Positions 40,794 to 49,000 of a DNA stretch of 64,000 nt are shown one piece after another. Source of the stretch: Streptomyces himastatinicus ATCC 53653 (GTDB lineage: Bacteria > Actinomycetota > Actinomycetes > Streptomycetales > Streptomycetaceae). The stretch is from the NCBI RefSeq assembly GCF_000158915.1, contig NZ_GG657754.1, positions 10,739,064-10,803,063 on the forward strand, given 5' to 3'. Below the pieces are notes generated by a model, which saw nothing but the letters and a program-made list of their open reading frames with translations, ran no database searches and was not told the origin of the DNA. The first letter of the stretch is position 1. Each line of letters begins with the position of its first letter. Made by a program: the position numbers and the translations under genes.

Positions 40794-41585
40794 ATGAACA
40801 CGAAGCCTTTCAGATCCGGCCTGAGCGAGAACGCGGTGATGGTCACGCGCGTCGCGGACAGGCAATGGCATGCGCTGGATGACGACCTGGTGGTCGGCCG
40901 CGGACATGCGCAGCACCGGCCCGACGGACGCTTGTTCGTCAGCATCGACGCCTGGCACGACGCCACCTTCGACCGGCTCGCCGAGGCGATGCTGGCGCAA
41001 CTGCCGGCGCCGCTGTACACGGTGGTCGACGAAGCCGACGTCGAGCTGACGGCCCGTTGGCGGCGGGCCGGTTTCACGATCCGGCGCCGCGAGTGGGAGT
41101 ACGTCGTGCCGACCGACCCGCGGGTCACGGGGCTCGATGCAGTCCTGCCGCCTTCGGGTGTGACGATCGTGCCCGCCGGTCAGGCGGACGAGAGTCTGCT
41201 GCGGGCGGTGGACCGCGCGATCCGTGACGAAGTCGAGGCGACCGTCGGGTGGCAGTCGATGCCCGCGGAGGTGATTCCCCGCCCCGAAGGCGACACCATC
41301 GTCGACCCGTCGAAGTACGCGGTGGCCGCGTCGGCGGACCGCTACCTGGGTCTGATCCGGGTGGTGACGGTGAACCGGCCGCGCATCGGGCTGGTCGCGG
41401 TCCGGGCCGGCGAGCAGCGCCGCGGCATCGCGCGGGCGCTGCCGGCCCACGCGCTGGGGACGCTGCACCGCGCCGGGTCCGCCGCGGCCTGGACCGAAGT
41501 CCACGAGGCCAACCAGGCGGCCTCGGCGCTGTTCGAGGGCATCGGCGCCCGGCCGATGAGCAGCAACCTGGAGCTGGTGCGATGA
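40794..41585 (+). CDS. GNAT-family N-acetyltransferase coupled to infA
   Basis: 263 aa from ATG 40794 with GAAGGAG upstream; earlier in-frame codons lack one. The C-terminal half carries the acetyl-CoA site ([10 protein letters not shown]..., then [21 protein letters not shown], a variant of the Q/RxxGxG/A motif, and [17 protein letters not shown]). The N-terminal half ([18 protein letters not shown]) looks like a second, degenerate GNAT module. The stop overlaps infA (ATGA). The acetylated substrate is unknown; coupling to an initiation factor invites the idea of a ribosome- or factor-modifying enzyme, without direct evidence. Confidence 0.82.
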   Translation: MNTKPFRSGLSENAVMVTRVADRQWHALDDDLVVGRGHAQHRPDGRLFVSIDAWHDATFDRLAEAMLAQLPAPLYTVVDEADVELTARWRRAGFTIRRREWEYVVPTDPRVTGLDAVLPPSGVTIVPAGQADESLLRAVDRAIRDEVEATVGWQSMPAEVIPRPEGDTIVDPSKYAVAASADRYLGLIRVVTVNRPRIGLVAVRAGEQRRGIARALPAHALGTLHRAGSAAAWTEVHEANQAASALFEGIGARPMSSNLELVR

Positions 41586-41806
41586 CGAAGAACAAGAATG
41601 TCATCGAAGTCGAGGGCAAGGTCGTCGAGTGCCTGCGCAGCGCCATGTTCATCGTGGAGCTCGAGAACGGCCACCGGGTGCTCGCGCACATCAGCGGGAA
41701 GATCCGCAAGAACTACATCAAGATCGTGCTGGAAGACCGGGTGCTGGTGGAGCTCCCGCCGTACGACCTGACGCGCGGCCGGATCGTGTTCCGGTACCGG
41801 AACTAG
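41582..41806 (+). CDS. infA: Translation initiation factor IF-1 (secondary copy)
   Basis: 74 aa. S1/OB-fold: [60 protein letters not shown], ending RIVFRYRN, all typical of IF-1. The housekeeping infA of actinomycetes lies in the ribosomal protein operon (near rpmJ, rpsM); this one is next to a GNAT gene among catabolic genes and starts MTKNKN, so it is a paralogue. It may replace or compete with the main IF-1 under particular conditions. Translationally coupled to the GNAT gene. Confidence 0.93.
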   Translation: MTKNKNVIEVEGKVVECLRSAMFIVELENGHRVLAHISGKIRKNYIKIVLEDRVLVELPPYDLTRGRIVFRYRN

Positions 41807-41843
41807 CGGCGGTCGGCACCTTCGACGGCAGCTGATCCTGGGG

Positions 41844-41870
41844 CCCGGCCACGGCGTTTCCGTGACCGGG
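41844..41870 (+). terminator. Terminator hairpin after infA
   Basis: CCCGGCCACGG (41844-41854) pairs with CCGTGACCGGG (41860-41870) with one mismatch and a 5-nt loop, 38 bp after the infA stop. Confidence 0.7.
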
Positions 41871-41958
41871 GTCCGCTGACATCTCGTCACCCCCGGAGAG
41901 TCCGAAATCAGCTGGGCGGTGGAAGGAATCCGCCATGCGAGATGGGTCCGAGAAATCG

Positions 41959-41987
41959 TTGACGAGGGCTGTGCGCGCTGCCATCCT
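41959..41987 (+). promoter_or_regulatory. Candidate promoter of the sulfur leader and ABC operon
   Basis: TTGACG (41959-41964), 17-bp spacer, CATCCT (41982-41987). It would start transcription about 25 nt before the leader-peptide GTG. Confidence 0.45.
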
Positions 41988-42018
41988 GCTTGGCGTGAGC
42001 CAATCCGAGAATTTCGCC

Positions 42019-42078
42019 GTGCGCCTGCACGTCGATCTGCGACGCCAGGCCAGCGCCATCTGTGCCGCCGGTCGCTGA
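42019..42078 (+). CDS. Putative sulfur-responsive leader peptide (RLHVDL family)
   Basis: 19 residues from GTG 42019: MRLHVDLRRQASAICAAGR, stop 42076-42078. The (R)LHVDL..R..SA.C pattern with a late cysteine matches the small leader peptides found upstream of sulfur-assimilation and sulfonate-transport operons in actinobacteria, which are thought to attenuate expression according to cysteine supply. It precedes an SsuABC-like operon here by 243 bp. Its ribosome site is weak; the protein pattern is the main evidence. Confidence 0.75.
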   Translation: MRLHVDLRRQASAICAAGR

Positions 42079-42321
42079 GCCATTCGTGCTCGGCTCTCTC
42101 ACTTCTCTTCCCGCTCGGCATCTGACGGTATCCGCTGTCCTGTGAGCGCGGTGACTTCTGCCTTCCCGGTCCGCTCTTCTGCCTTCCTTGGTTTTCCCTT
42201 CATGCCGTGACAAGGAATGGCTTCTTGGCGATTCCAGGGCTCACCCATGCGCGGTTCTTCGGATAGTGCTGTGCGGTTATGCGGCCTGCCTCCACGTTCC
42301 CTTTCGTAAGGACCTCGTTTC
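42079..42321 (+). promoter_or_regulatory. Pyrimidine-rich leader region between leader peptide and ABC operon
   Basis: Between 42090 and 42210 the sense strand is strikingly rich in C and T and poor in G (for example TCTCTCACTTCTCTTCCC near 42097-42114). C-rich, G-poor RNA is typical of Rho loading sites, so Rho-dependent attenuation linked to the leader peptide is a reasonable guess. No other gene is seen. Confidence 0.45.
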
Positions 42322-43379
42322 ATGCGCTCAGCCACCTCCAGACGACAATTCATGGCCCTGCTCGGTGTCTCGGCCGCAGCGGTGAGCTGCGGTACGGCAG
42401 CGGGCAACGCGTCCGGGAAGCAGACCAAAAAACTGCGGTACCAGGGGTGGGCAGGCCAGGTCACCGTGCCGGAGCTCGCCGAGGACCTGGGATATCTGGG
42501 CGATGTGAAGCTGGACTGGGTCGGCAATACGATCAGCGGCCCCCAGGACATCCAGTCCGCGGCCACCGGGCAGATCGACTTCGGAGGGGCCTTCAACGGC
42601 GCGGTCGTCAAACTGGCCGCGCACGGCGCCCCCATCACGTCCGTCATCAGCTACTACGGATCCGACAAGCACGCGTACAACGGCTTTTATGTACTGGAGG
42701 ACAGCCCGATCCGCTCGGCTCGCGACCTATCCACAAAGTCGGGATGAACACCCTCGGCGCGCACAACGAGGCGATGCTCGACATCTATCTCAAGCGCCAT
42801 GGACTGTCCAAGGGGGAGATCGGCAAGGTGCAGCCCTTGGTGGTGCCGCCGGTCAATATTGAGCAGTCGCTGCGGCAACGCCAGATCCAGGTGGGCGTAC
42901 TCGGGGACATCCTGCGGGACAAGGCCGTGGCAGGCGGGGGGATCCGGCCGCTGTTCACCGACTTCCAGCTGCTCGGGGCGTTCAGCGCCGGAACGTATGT
43001 GATGACCGATCGCTTCCTGCAGCAGAACCCCGACACGGCCAAGACCTTTGTCACCGGCGTGGCCCGGGCCATCGAGTGGGCCCGCAGCACGCCGCGCGAG
43101 GAGGTGATCGCGCGGATGACGGAGGTCGTGAAGAAGCGCGGCCGCAAGGAGGACGCCAGACCCCTCAAGTACTGGAAGTCCTTCGGGGTCGCCGAGACGG
43201 GCGGCCGGATCACCGACAAGCAGCTCCAGCTGTGGATCGACTGGCTGGCGGAGCGCGGTGACATCAAGCGAGGGAAGGTCAAGGCGTCCGACCTCTACAC
43301 CAACGAATACAACGACTACCGCCCTGGGAGCACCTCGCCCGGCCCCTCGGCCCCCTCCGCGACGACGACCCGGAGCTGA
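42322..43379 (+). pseudogene. NMT1/SsuA-like substrate-binding lipoprotein, frameshifted
   Basis: The N-terminal part (42322-42747) has a twin-arginine, lipoprotein-like signal (SRRQFMALLGVSAAAVSC) and the SsuA/NMT1 opening KLRYQGWAGQVTVPELAEDLGYL. It hits a stop just after SARDLSTKSG. The protein continues in another frame as HKVGMNTLGAHNEAMLDIYL and runs in frame to 43379, ending in a domain with FGVAETGGRITDKQLQLW. One missing base near 42728 would restore a single protein of about 352 residues. It would bind an organosulfur compound or similar for the following transporter. Either the gene is inactive or the sequence has an error at this point. Confidence 0.85.
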
Positions 43380-43383
43380 TCCC

Positions 43384-44208
43384 ATGAGCGTCAAAATCGC
43401 CTTTGAGCAGGTCCGCAAGGTGTTCACCGTGCAAGGGTCGGCAGGCTCCCGCCAGGCCACCGAGTTCACCGCCCTGGACGGGATCGACCTGGAGGTCTCC
43501 GCGGGGGAGTTCGTGGTGGTCGTCGGGCCCAGCGGATGCGGAAAATCCACGCTGCTCGACCTGCTCGGCGGCCTCACCGAGCCCACGAGCGGGCGGATTC
43601 TCCTGGACGGCGAGCCGGTCACCGGCCCCGGCCTCGACCGGGGCATCGTCTTCCAGCAGTACGCCCTGCTTCCCTGGCGCACGGCGCAGGGCAATGTCGA
43701 GTTCGGCCTGGAGGCCACCGGAGTGCCGCGGCACGAACGCGCCGACCGGGCCAGGGAGTACCTGGACCTGGTGGGCCTCACCGGATTCGAGGACCGGCAC
43801 CCGCACGAGCTCTCCGGCGGGATGAGACAGCGCGTGGCGATCGCGCGCAGCCTGGCCTACGACCCGGACGTGCTGCTCATGGACGAGCCCTTCGCCGCCT
43901 TGGACGCCCAGACCCGGGAGCTGTTGCAGGACGAGCTGCTGCGGATCTGGGAACGGACCGGCAAGACGGTGGTCTTCATCACCCATGGCATCGAGGAAGC
44001 GGTCTACCTCGGGCAGCGGGTGGCCGTCCTGACCTCCCGGCCGGGGGTCGTCAAAGAGGTCGTACCGATCGCGCTCGACGCCCGCACCACAGCGGACGAC
44101 GTGCGCTCGAGCCCGGAGTTCGCGCGCTACCGGCACGAGATCTGGAGCCTCCTGCACGACGAAGTGGCCCGCGCCCAGCAGTTGGAGAAGGAGAGTGTCC
44201 CCGCATGA
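43384..44208 (+). CDS. ABC transporter ATPase, SsuB/TauB type
   Basis: 274 aa. Walker A GPSGCGKST (near residue 54), Q-loop QQYALLPWRT, signature LSGGMRQRVAIARSL, Walker B VLLMDEPFAALD and H-loop FITHGIEEAVYL are all present. The PWRT Q-loop and GIEEA H-loop are typical of the nitrate/sulfonate/taurine class. It energises import with the permease encoded in the overlapping next gene. Confidence 0.93.
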   Translation: MSVKIAFEQVRKVFTVQGSAGSRQATEFTALDGIDLEVSAGEFVVVVGPSGCGKSTLLDLLGGLTEPTSGRILLDGEPVTGPGLDRGIVFQQYALLPWRTAQGNVEFGLEATGVPRHERADRAREYLDLVGLTGFEDRHPHELSGGMRQRVAIARSLAYDPDVLLMDEPFAALDAQTRELLQDELLRIWERTGKTVVFITHGIEEAVYLGQRVAVLTSRPGVVKEVVPIALDARTTADDVRSSPEFARYRHEIWSLLHDEVARAQQLEKESVPA

Positions 44209-45158
44209 GCCCCGCCACCGGGACGACCACCACGACGGCGGACACCACCGCCCCCGTCACAGAGCCTGCCCCGGCTCCCGGAGCCGCCGCCGGGCCGAAC
44301 ACCCCGGATCCCGTGGGCGCTCCTGCACCGGACGAACACCCGCGGCGGACCGCACCCGTGGCGGCCAGAGCCCGCGCGGTCGGCCGCCGGTTGCCCGGCC
44401 TGCTGGGGCGCGGCCTCACCAAAGTGGCGGCGATCGTCGCACTCCTGGCCGTATGGGAGATCACGCCCCGCGTCGGCCTGGTGGACCGCACCTTCCTGCC
44501 GCCCTTCAGCGAGGTCGCCCGCGCCTGGTGGGAGTTGCTGGCCGACGGGCAGCTCGCCGACAACACCGAGGCCAGCCTGGCGCGTTCGTTCACCGGGTTC
44601 GGTCTGGCCGTCGTCATCGGTGTCCCGCTCGGGCTGCTGATCGGCCGGTACCGGCTGGTCGCGGATCTGCTGGGACCGCTGCTCGAAGTCTTCCGCAACA
44701 CCGCGGCCCTGGCGCTGCTGCCGGTGTTCGTCCTGCTGCTGGGCATCGGCGAGACGTCCAAGATCTCCATCGTGCTCTACGCCTGCACCTGGCCGATCCT
44801 CCTCAACACCATCAGCGCCGTGCGCCAGGTGGATCCCACGTTGCTCAAGCTGGCGAAGTCCATGGACCTCTCGTCGCCCCGGCTGTTCCAGAAGGTGATC
44901 CTGCCCGCCTCCGTACCGACGATCTTCACGGGTATACGGCTGGCCGGAGCCAACGCCATCCTCGTGCTGGTGGCCGCGGAGATGGTCGGCGCCAAGGAAG
45001 GGCTCGGCTACCTGATCAACTCGTCCCAGTACAACTTCGCGATCCCGCAGATGCACGCCGGGATCCTCACCATCTCCGTCATCGGCGTCGCCTTCAACCA
45101 GCTGCTCGTGACCGTGGAACGCCGGCTCAGCTCCTGGCGCGTCCCCGCACACAGCTGA
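44205..45158 (+). CDS. ABC transporter permease, SsuC/TauC type
   Basis: 317 aa. A Thr/Pro/Ala-rich cytoplasmic N-terminus of about 65 residues is unusual for the family. It is followed by about six membrane segments, with the EAA-like loop KLAKSMDLSSPRLFQKVILP and the typical EMVGAKEGLGYLINSS. ATGA overlap with the ATPase gene. A 15-bp tandem duplication covers the stop codon. Confidence 0.92.
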   Translation: MSPATGTTTTTADTTAPVTEPAPAPGAAAGPNTPDPVGAPAPDEHPRRTAPVAARARAVGRRLPGLLGRGLTKVAAIVALLAVWEITPRVGLVDRTFLPPFSEVARAWWELLADGQLADNTEASLARSFTGFGLAVVIGVPLGLLIGRYRLVADLLGPLLEVFRNTAALALLPVFVLLLGIGETSKISIVLYACTWPILLNTISAVRQVDPTLLKLAKSMDLSSPRLFQKVILPASVPTIFTGIRLAGANAILVLVAAEMVGAKEGLGYLINSSQYNFAIPQMHAGILTISVIGVAFNQLLVTVERRLSSWRVPAHS

Positions 45159-45175
45159 CTCGCACACAGCTGACC
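45146..45175 (+). repeat. 15-bp tandem duplication across the permease stop codon
   Basis: CGCACACAGCTGACT (45146-45160) is followed directly by CGCACACAGCTGACC (45161-45175). The stop TGA (45156-45158) is in the first copy. Same pattern as the duplication at 13973-14008. Confidence 0.85.
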
Positions 45176-45217
45176 CGCACCGGCGGCCGCGGCTGCCGGA
45201 AGTGAGAGGAGCCCTGC

Positions 45218-46813
45218 GTGACCACGCTCGATCTGACCACCGACGTCCTCGTCATCGGCGGCGGTCCGGCCGCCACCTGGGCCGCCCTCAAGGCGGCCCG
45301 GGCCGGTGCCGACGTCGTCCTCGCCGACAAGGGGTATTGCGGTACGAGTGGCGCCACCGCCTCCGCCGGTACCGGCGTGTGGTACGTCCCGCCGGAACCC
45401 GCCGCTCGCGAGGCGGCCATGGCGAGCAGGGAGGCACTCGGCGGCTACCTCGCCGACCGGCGCTGGATGGCACGTGTCCTGGACCAGACGTACGAGGGCG
45501 TCAACGCGCTGGCGAACGAGGCCCGTTACCCCTTTCCGGCAGGGCCGGACGGGCAGCCGCTCAGGAACGGACTGCACGGTCCCGAGTACATGCGGCGGAT
45601 GCGCGTCCGTGTCAGACGTGCGGGCGTACGTGTCCTGGACCACAGCCCGGTCTGCGAACTGCTCACCGACACCTCGGGAGCGGTGGCGGGCGCCACCGGA
45701 TACCGGCGCCAGGCCGGGGAGCCGTACCGGGTCCGCGCCGGGGCGGTGGTCCTGGCCACCGGCGGCTGCGCGTTCCTCAGCGGAGCCCTCGGCTGCAACG
45801 TCAACACCGGCGACGGCGCCCTGTTCGCCGCCGAGGCCGGAGCCGAGCTGTCCGGAATGGAATTCTCCAACGCGTACGCCATCGCGCCCGAGCACACCTC
45901 GGTCACCAAGACCGCCTTCTACACCTTCGCCACCTTCTTCCACGAGGACGGCACGGTGCTGGAGGGCGCGGCGAGCCAGGGCGGACGCTCGGTCATCGCC
46001 CGGGCGCTGCTCCAGGAGAAGGTGTACTGCCGCCTCGACCGCGCCGACGCGAAAGCCCAAGCGGCCATGCGCCTCGCCCAGCCCAACTTCTTCCTCACCT
46101 TCGACCGGCTGGGCATCGACCCCTTCACCCAGCGCTTCGCCATCACCCTGCTCGCCGAGGGCACCGTGCGCGGTACCGGAGGGATCCGCGTCACCGGTGA
46201 CGACTGCTCCACCACGGTGCCCGGGCTCTACGCGGCGGGCGACGCCGCCACCCGCGAGCTGATCTGCGGCGGCTTCACGGGCGGCGGCAGCCACAACGCG
46301 GCCTGGGCCATCTCCTCCGGCAGCTGGGCGGGCCGGGCGGCGGCGCGCCACGCGAGCTCGCTCCCCGGCGGCGCCCGCACCCGGCGTACCGCCCCGGCGG
46401 GCGGCGCGGGACTGCGCCCGACCGGAACACCAGGCCCCGCCGACGGCTTCCGTGAGGTTGTCGCCGCGGTCCAGGGCGAGGTCCTTCCGTACCAGAAGAA
46501 CTATCTGCGCCACGGAGACGGACTCGTGGCCGCCCTGCGGACACTGGACGACACCTGGCAGCGGCTGCGCGCCACGCTGTACGCCGAGGACGGAGATGTC
46601 GTACGGGCCCGGCAGGCCGCGGCCATGGTGGCGCACGCCCGCTGGATGTACACCGCGGCGCTCACCCGCACCGAGAGCCGGGGCATGGCCAAACGGCTCG
46701 ACTTCCCCGCCCAGGACCCGGGACTGCACCACCGCATCGTGACGGGCGGTCTCGACCACGTATGGACCCGCCGGGAGCCCCTGGCGACCGCATCACTGGA
46801 GGTGGCCTCGTGA
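45218..46813 (+). CDS. AprA/fumarate-reductase-like FAD flavoprotein
   Basis: 531 aa from GTG 45218. FAD motif VLVIGGGPAATWAALKAARAG (about 10-30), then GTSGATASAGTGVWYVPPE, VLATGGCAFLSGALGCNVNTGD, and the C-terminal GLYAAGDAATRELICGGFTGGGSHN. The layout is that of fumarate reductase/APS reductase alpha subunits, with a helical C-terminal domain. It is coupled (GTGA) to a two-cluster ferredoxin, as aprA is with aprB, but the overall gene set is assimilatory organosulfur-like. I infer a soluble redox pair acting on an imported sulfur compound; the reaction is unknown. Confidence 0.83.
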   Translation: MTTLDLTTDVLVIGGGPAATWAALKAARAGADVVLADKGYCGTSGATASAGTGVWYVPPEPAAREAAMASREALGGYLADRRWMARVLDQTYEGVNALANEARYPFPAGPDGQPLRNGLHGPEYMRRMRVRVRRAGVRVLDHSPVCELLTDTSGAVAGATGYRRQAGEPYRVRAGAVVLATGGCAFLSGALGCNVNTGDGALFAAEAGAELSGMEFSNAYAIAPEHTSVTKTAFYTFATFFHEDGTVLEGAASQGGRSVIARALLQEKVYCRLDRADAKAQAAMRLAQPNFFLTFDRLGIDPFTQRFAITLLAEGTVRGTGGIRVTGDDCSTTVPGLYAAGDAATRELICGGFTGGGSHNAAWAISSGSWAGRAAARHASSLPGGARTRRTAPAGGAGLRPTGTPGPADGFREVVAAVQGEVLPYQKNYLRHGDGLVAALRTLDDTWQRLRATLYAEDGDVVRARQAAAMVAHARWMYTAALTRTESRGMAKRLDFPAQDPGLHHRIVTGGLDHVWTRREPLATASLEVAS

Positions 46814-47178
46814 TCGAACTGGTCTCGGCCGAGCGCTGTATCGCCTGCGACAAATGCGTCAAGGTGTGCCCGACGAACGTCTTCGACCGGGGCCCGGACG
46901 GCGTCCCCCTGCTCAGCCGCCAGGAGGACTGCCAGACCTGCTTCCAGTGCGAGGCGAACTGCCCCGTCGACGCGCTGTTCGTCGCACCCGTCACCCACCC
47001 CCTCCCCGACGACCAGGCGGTCCGCGACGAGGGGCACCTGGACCGCGCCGGCCTGCTGGGCAGTTACCGCCGCCACATCGGCTGGGGCCACGGCCGGACG
47101 CCCGCGCCGCTGCGGGCCGTGGGCCCGCAGCTCCCCGCACCGGGTGCCGGTCGGCCCTCACCGCCCATCACCTCCTGA
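46810..47178 (+). CDS. Dicluster 4Fe-4S ferredoxin (AprB-like)
   Basis: 122 aa from GTG 46810 (GTGA overlap). Two 4Fe-4S motifs: CIACDKCVKVCPTNVF and CQTCFQCEANCPVDALF. The tail after about residue 60 is basic and Pro/Gly-rich, with GSYRRHIGWGHGRTP. It is clearly the electron partner of the flavoprotein, in the same way as AprB serves AprA. Cytoplasmic. Confidence 0.88.
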   Translation: MIELVSAERCIACDKCVKVCPTNVFDRGPDGVPLLSRQEDCQTCFQCEANCPVDALFVAPVTHPLPDDQAVRDEGHLDRAGLLGSYRRHIGWGHGRTPAPLRAVGPQLPAPGAGRPSPPITS

Positions 47179-47204
47179 AGACACCACCGAAGGGAAGAGC
47201 CCGC

Positions 47205-48107
47205 ATGACCACCAGCACCGGCTTCGACATCCGAAGGATCGGCGGCCGGATCGGCGCCGAGGTCCTCGGCGTCGCACTCTCCGACGACCTCGACCCGGCA
47301 CTCGTCTCCGACATCAACTCCGCGCTCCTGGAGCACAAGGCGCTCGTCTTCCGCGACCAGCAGCTGGACGACGCCGCCCAGCTGCGCTTCGCCTCCCTCT
47401 TCGGCGAACTGACCACCGCGCACCCCACGGTGCCGTCCGTCGACGGGCAGCCCAGCATCCTTCCGGTCAACGCCGAGGAGGGCATCCGCGCGAACCGCTG
47501 GCACACGGATGTCACCTTCGTCCGTTCGCCGCCGAAGGTGTCCACCCTGCGCGGCATCGTGGTCCCGCCCTACGGTGGCAACACGCTCATCGCCAACGCG
47601 GGCGCCGCCTACCAGGACCTGCCCCAGCCGCTGCGCGAGCTGGCCGACAAGCTGTGGGCCGTCCACACCAACGACTACGACTACGCCGCGCCCCCCAAGG
47701 ACGAGAAGGCGGCCGAACACCGCAAGCGGTTCATCTCCCGGAAGTACCGGACCGCCCATCCCGTCGTCCGCGTCCACCCCGAGAGCGGTGAGCGCGGTCT
47801 GTTCATCGGCGGCTTCGCCCAGAGCTTCATCGGCCTCGGCCCGTCCGAGTCCCGTGATCTGCTGCGGATCTTCCAGTCCTATGTCATCCGCCCGGAGAAC
47901 ATCGTGCGTATCGCCTGGTCCCCGGGCGACGTGGTGGTCTTCGACAACCGCATCACCCAGCACTACGCCCCCGACGACTACGGTGACCTGCCGCGCCTGC
48001 TGCACCGGGTGACCGTCGCGGGCGATGCCCCGGCCGGTGTGGACGGGGAGCGCAGTTACGTCCTCGAGGGGGACGAAGCCGGCCACTACACCCCGGCCGC
48101 CCCCTGA
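47205..48107 (+). CDS. TauD/AtsK-family Fe(II)/2-oxoglutarate dioxygenase
   Basis: 300 aa. RIGGRIGAEVLGVALSDDL is the family opening. The iron site is the HTD triad start (RWHTDVTFVRSPPKVSTL) and a distal His in DNRITQHYAPDDYG; the 2-oxoglutarate Arg is likely in LPRLLHRVTVAG. These enzymes oxidise taurine, alkylsulfonates or alkyl sulfate esters, releasing sulfite or sulfate. Its place after a sulfonate-type importer fits sulfur scavenging. A hairpin terminator follows. Confidence 0.9.
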   Translation: MTTSTGFDIRRIGGRIGAEVLGVALSDDLDPALVSDINSALLEHKALVFRDQQLDDAAQLRFASLFGELTTAHPTVPSVDGQPSILPVNAEEGIRANRWHTDVTFVRSPPKVSTLRGIVVPPYGGNTLIANAGAAYQDLPQPLRELADKLWAVHTNDYDYAAPPKDEKAAEHRKRFISRKYRTAHPVVRVHPESGERGLFIGGFAQSFIGLGPSESRDLLRIFQSYVIRPENIVRIAWSPGDVVVFDNRITQHYAPDDYGDLPRLLHRVTVAGDAPAGVDGERSYVLEGDEAGHYTPAAP

Positions 48108-48135
48108 CGGCACACCGTCCTCCTGTGCCATGAAT

Positions 48136-48176
48136 GGGCCTGCCCGGTGTGCGTACGCCGTACAACGGGCAGGCCC
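48136..48176 (+). terminator. Terminator hairpin after the sulfur operon
   Basis: GGGCCTGCCC (48136-48145) and GGGCAGGCCC (48167-48176) are perfect inverted arms with a 21-nt loop, 28 bp after the TauD-like stop. Confidence 0.75.
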
Positions 48177-48206
48177 TCGCGCGTGACACGGTCACGCGAC
48201 GCATCG

Positions 48207-48419
48207 TCAGGGTGTGTGATTTTCGATCAAGAGCCGGGCCTGATCCCGCGCGATCCGGACCGGCCCGACGGAGCGGCTGAACTTGGCCCCGGCCAGCGCT
48301 CCGTCGTACAGCAACTCGACGATCTCCGCGCACTTTTCCGGGGAGCGAGCCCCGGCTCCCCGCAGTTCTCGGGTGAGCGTGGAGCGCAGCCACGCGCGGT
48401 GCCGCTCGGACTGCTGCCC
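48207..48419 (-). pseudogene. C-terminal remnant of a TetR-family regulator
   Basis: On the minus strand, in a frame different from the SUKH gene, 70 residues read SERHRAWLRSTLTRELRGAG, then KCAEIVELLYDGALAGAKFS and VGPVRIARDQARLLIENHTP, then TGA. This is a typical end of the TetR ligand domain (HR.WL..L, LLYDGAL.GA...). No TetR N-terminus is present; the fragment runs directly into the SUKH-4 gene. Confidence 0.72.
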
Positions 48420-49000
48420 TTGAAGCGCTGACCCATGGCGATCTCATCGCCCACTACCGACCAGACGGTCTCGTCGTCCTGGAAGGGAAGTGGGTCGATG
48501 CTGCTCGTCTCCTCACGGATGCGATCGACTTCGCCGTTCAGGCGCTCGAAGTCAGCTTCCTCCTCGTCCTCGTCGCCGCTGAAGGTGAACTCCTCGAGCA
48601 GGCGCTGGAGCCGGAGGGTGACGTGGACGAGGGAGGAGACGTCCGTGTGGAGTTGGACCACGGCCTCCTCGTCGGGGTCGAAGGCGTGCACGTTGCCGGA
48701 TACGGGGTCGAGGGCGATGTGCGCGTTGAGCAGCCAGCCGATGATGGGCCAGTCACCCGCGCCCTCCGCGGCGTCCTCGAAGGCCTCGATGTGGACGATG
48801 TCCTGCACGAGGGGCAGCAGGCCGTCGTCCTCGTCGGGCTGACGCAGCAGGAGCGTCCCAGTGGGGACGCCGACGGTCTGCAGGAGGCGGGCGCCCTCGG
48901 TGTCCACGGCGGCGGGCGGGAAGGCGGTGGCGGGCAGGGTCGCGAGCCGGTCCTCGCCGAAGATGTCGGCGAGTTCGCTGCGGGTGACGTCGAAAAGCAC
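48227..49000 (-). CDS. SUKH-4-family immunity protein with an aberrant C-terminus
   Basis: 257 aa from GTG 49000 with GGAG 8 nt upstream; an in-frame TAA just upstream rules out earlier starts. Residues 1-191 match SUKH-4 proteins: MLFDVTRSELADIFGEDRLA, the GDWPIIGWLLNAHIALDPVS segment and a final VWSVVGDEIAMGQRF. The last 66 residues (from about 48427) are out-of-frame reading of the TetR remnant, so the native stop was lost at a deletion junction. SUKH proteins neutralise toxins of polymorphic toxin systems; no toxin gene is adjacent, so it may be an orphan immunity gene. Confidence 0.75.
   Translation of the reverse strand: MLFDVTRSELADIFGEDRLATLPATAFPPAAVDTEGARLLQTVGVPTGTLLLRQPDEDDGLLPLVQDIVHIEAFEDAAEGAGDWPIIGWLLNAHIALDPVSGNVHAFDPDEEAVVQLHTDVSSLVHVTLRLQRLLEEFTFSGDEDEEEADFERLNGEVDRIREETSSIDPLPFQDDETVWSVVGDEIAMGQRFKGSSPSGTARGCAPRSPENCGEPGLAPRKSARRSSSCCTTERWPGPSSAAPSGRSGSRGIRPGS

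Noticed and set aside
40640-41128. Minus-strand frame over the leader ORF and GNAT 5' end
   Set aside because: Antisense to a clear GNAT gene, without domain or ribosome site.
45008-46759. 583-codon minus-strand open frame opposite the AprA-like gene
   Set aside because: Antisense shadow; no recognisable domain and it contradicts the tightly overlapping plus-strand operon.
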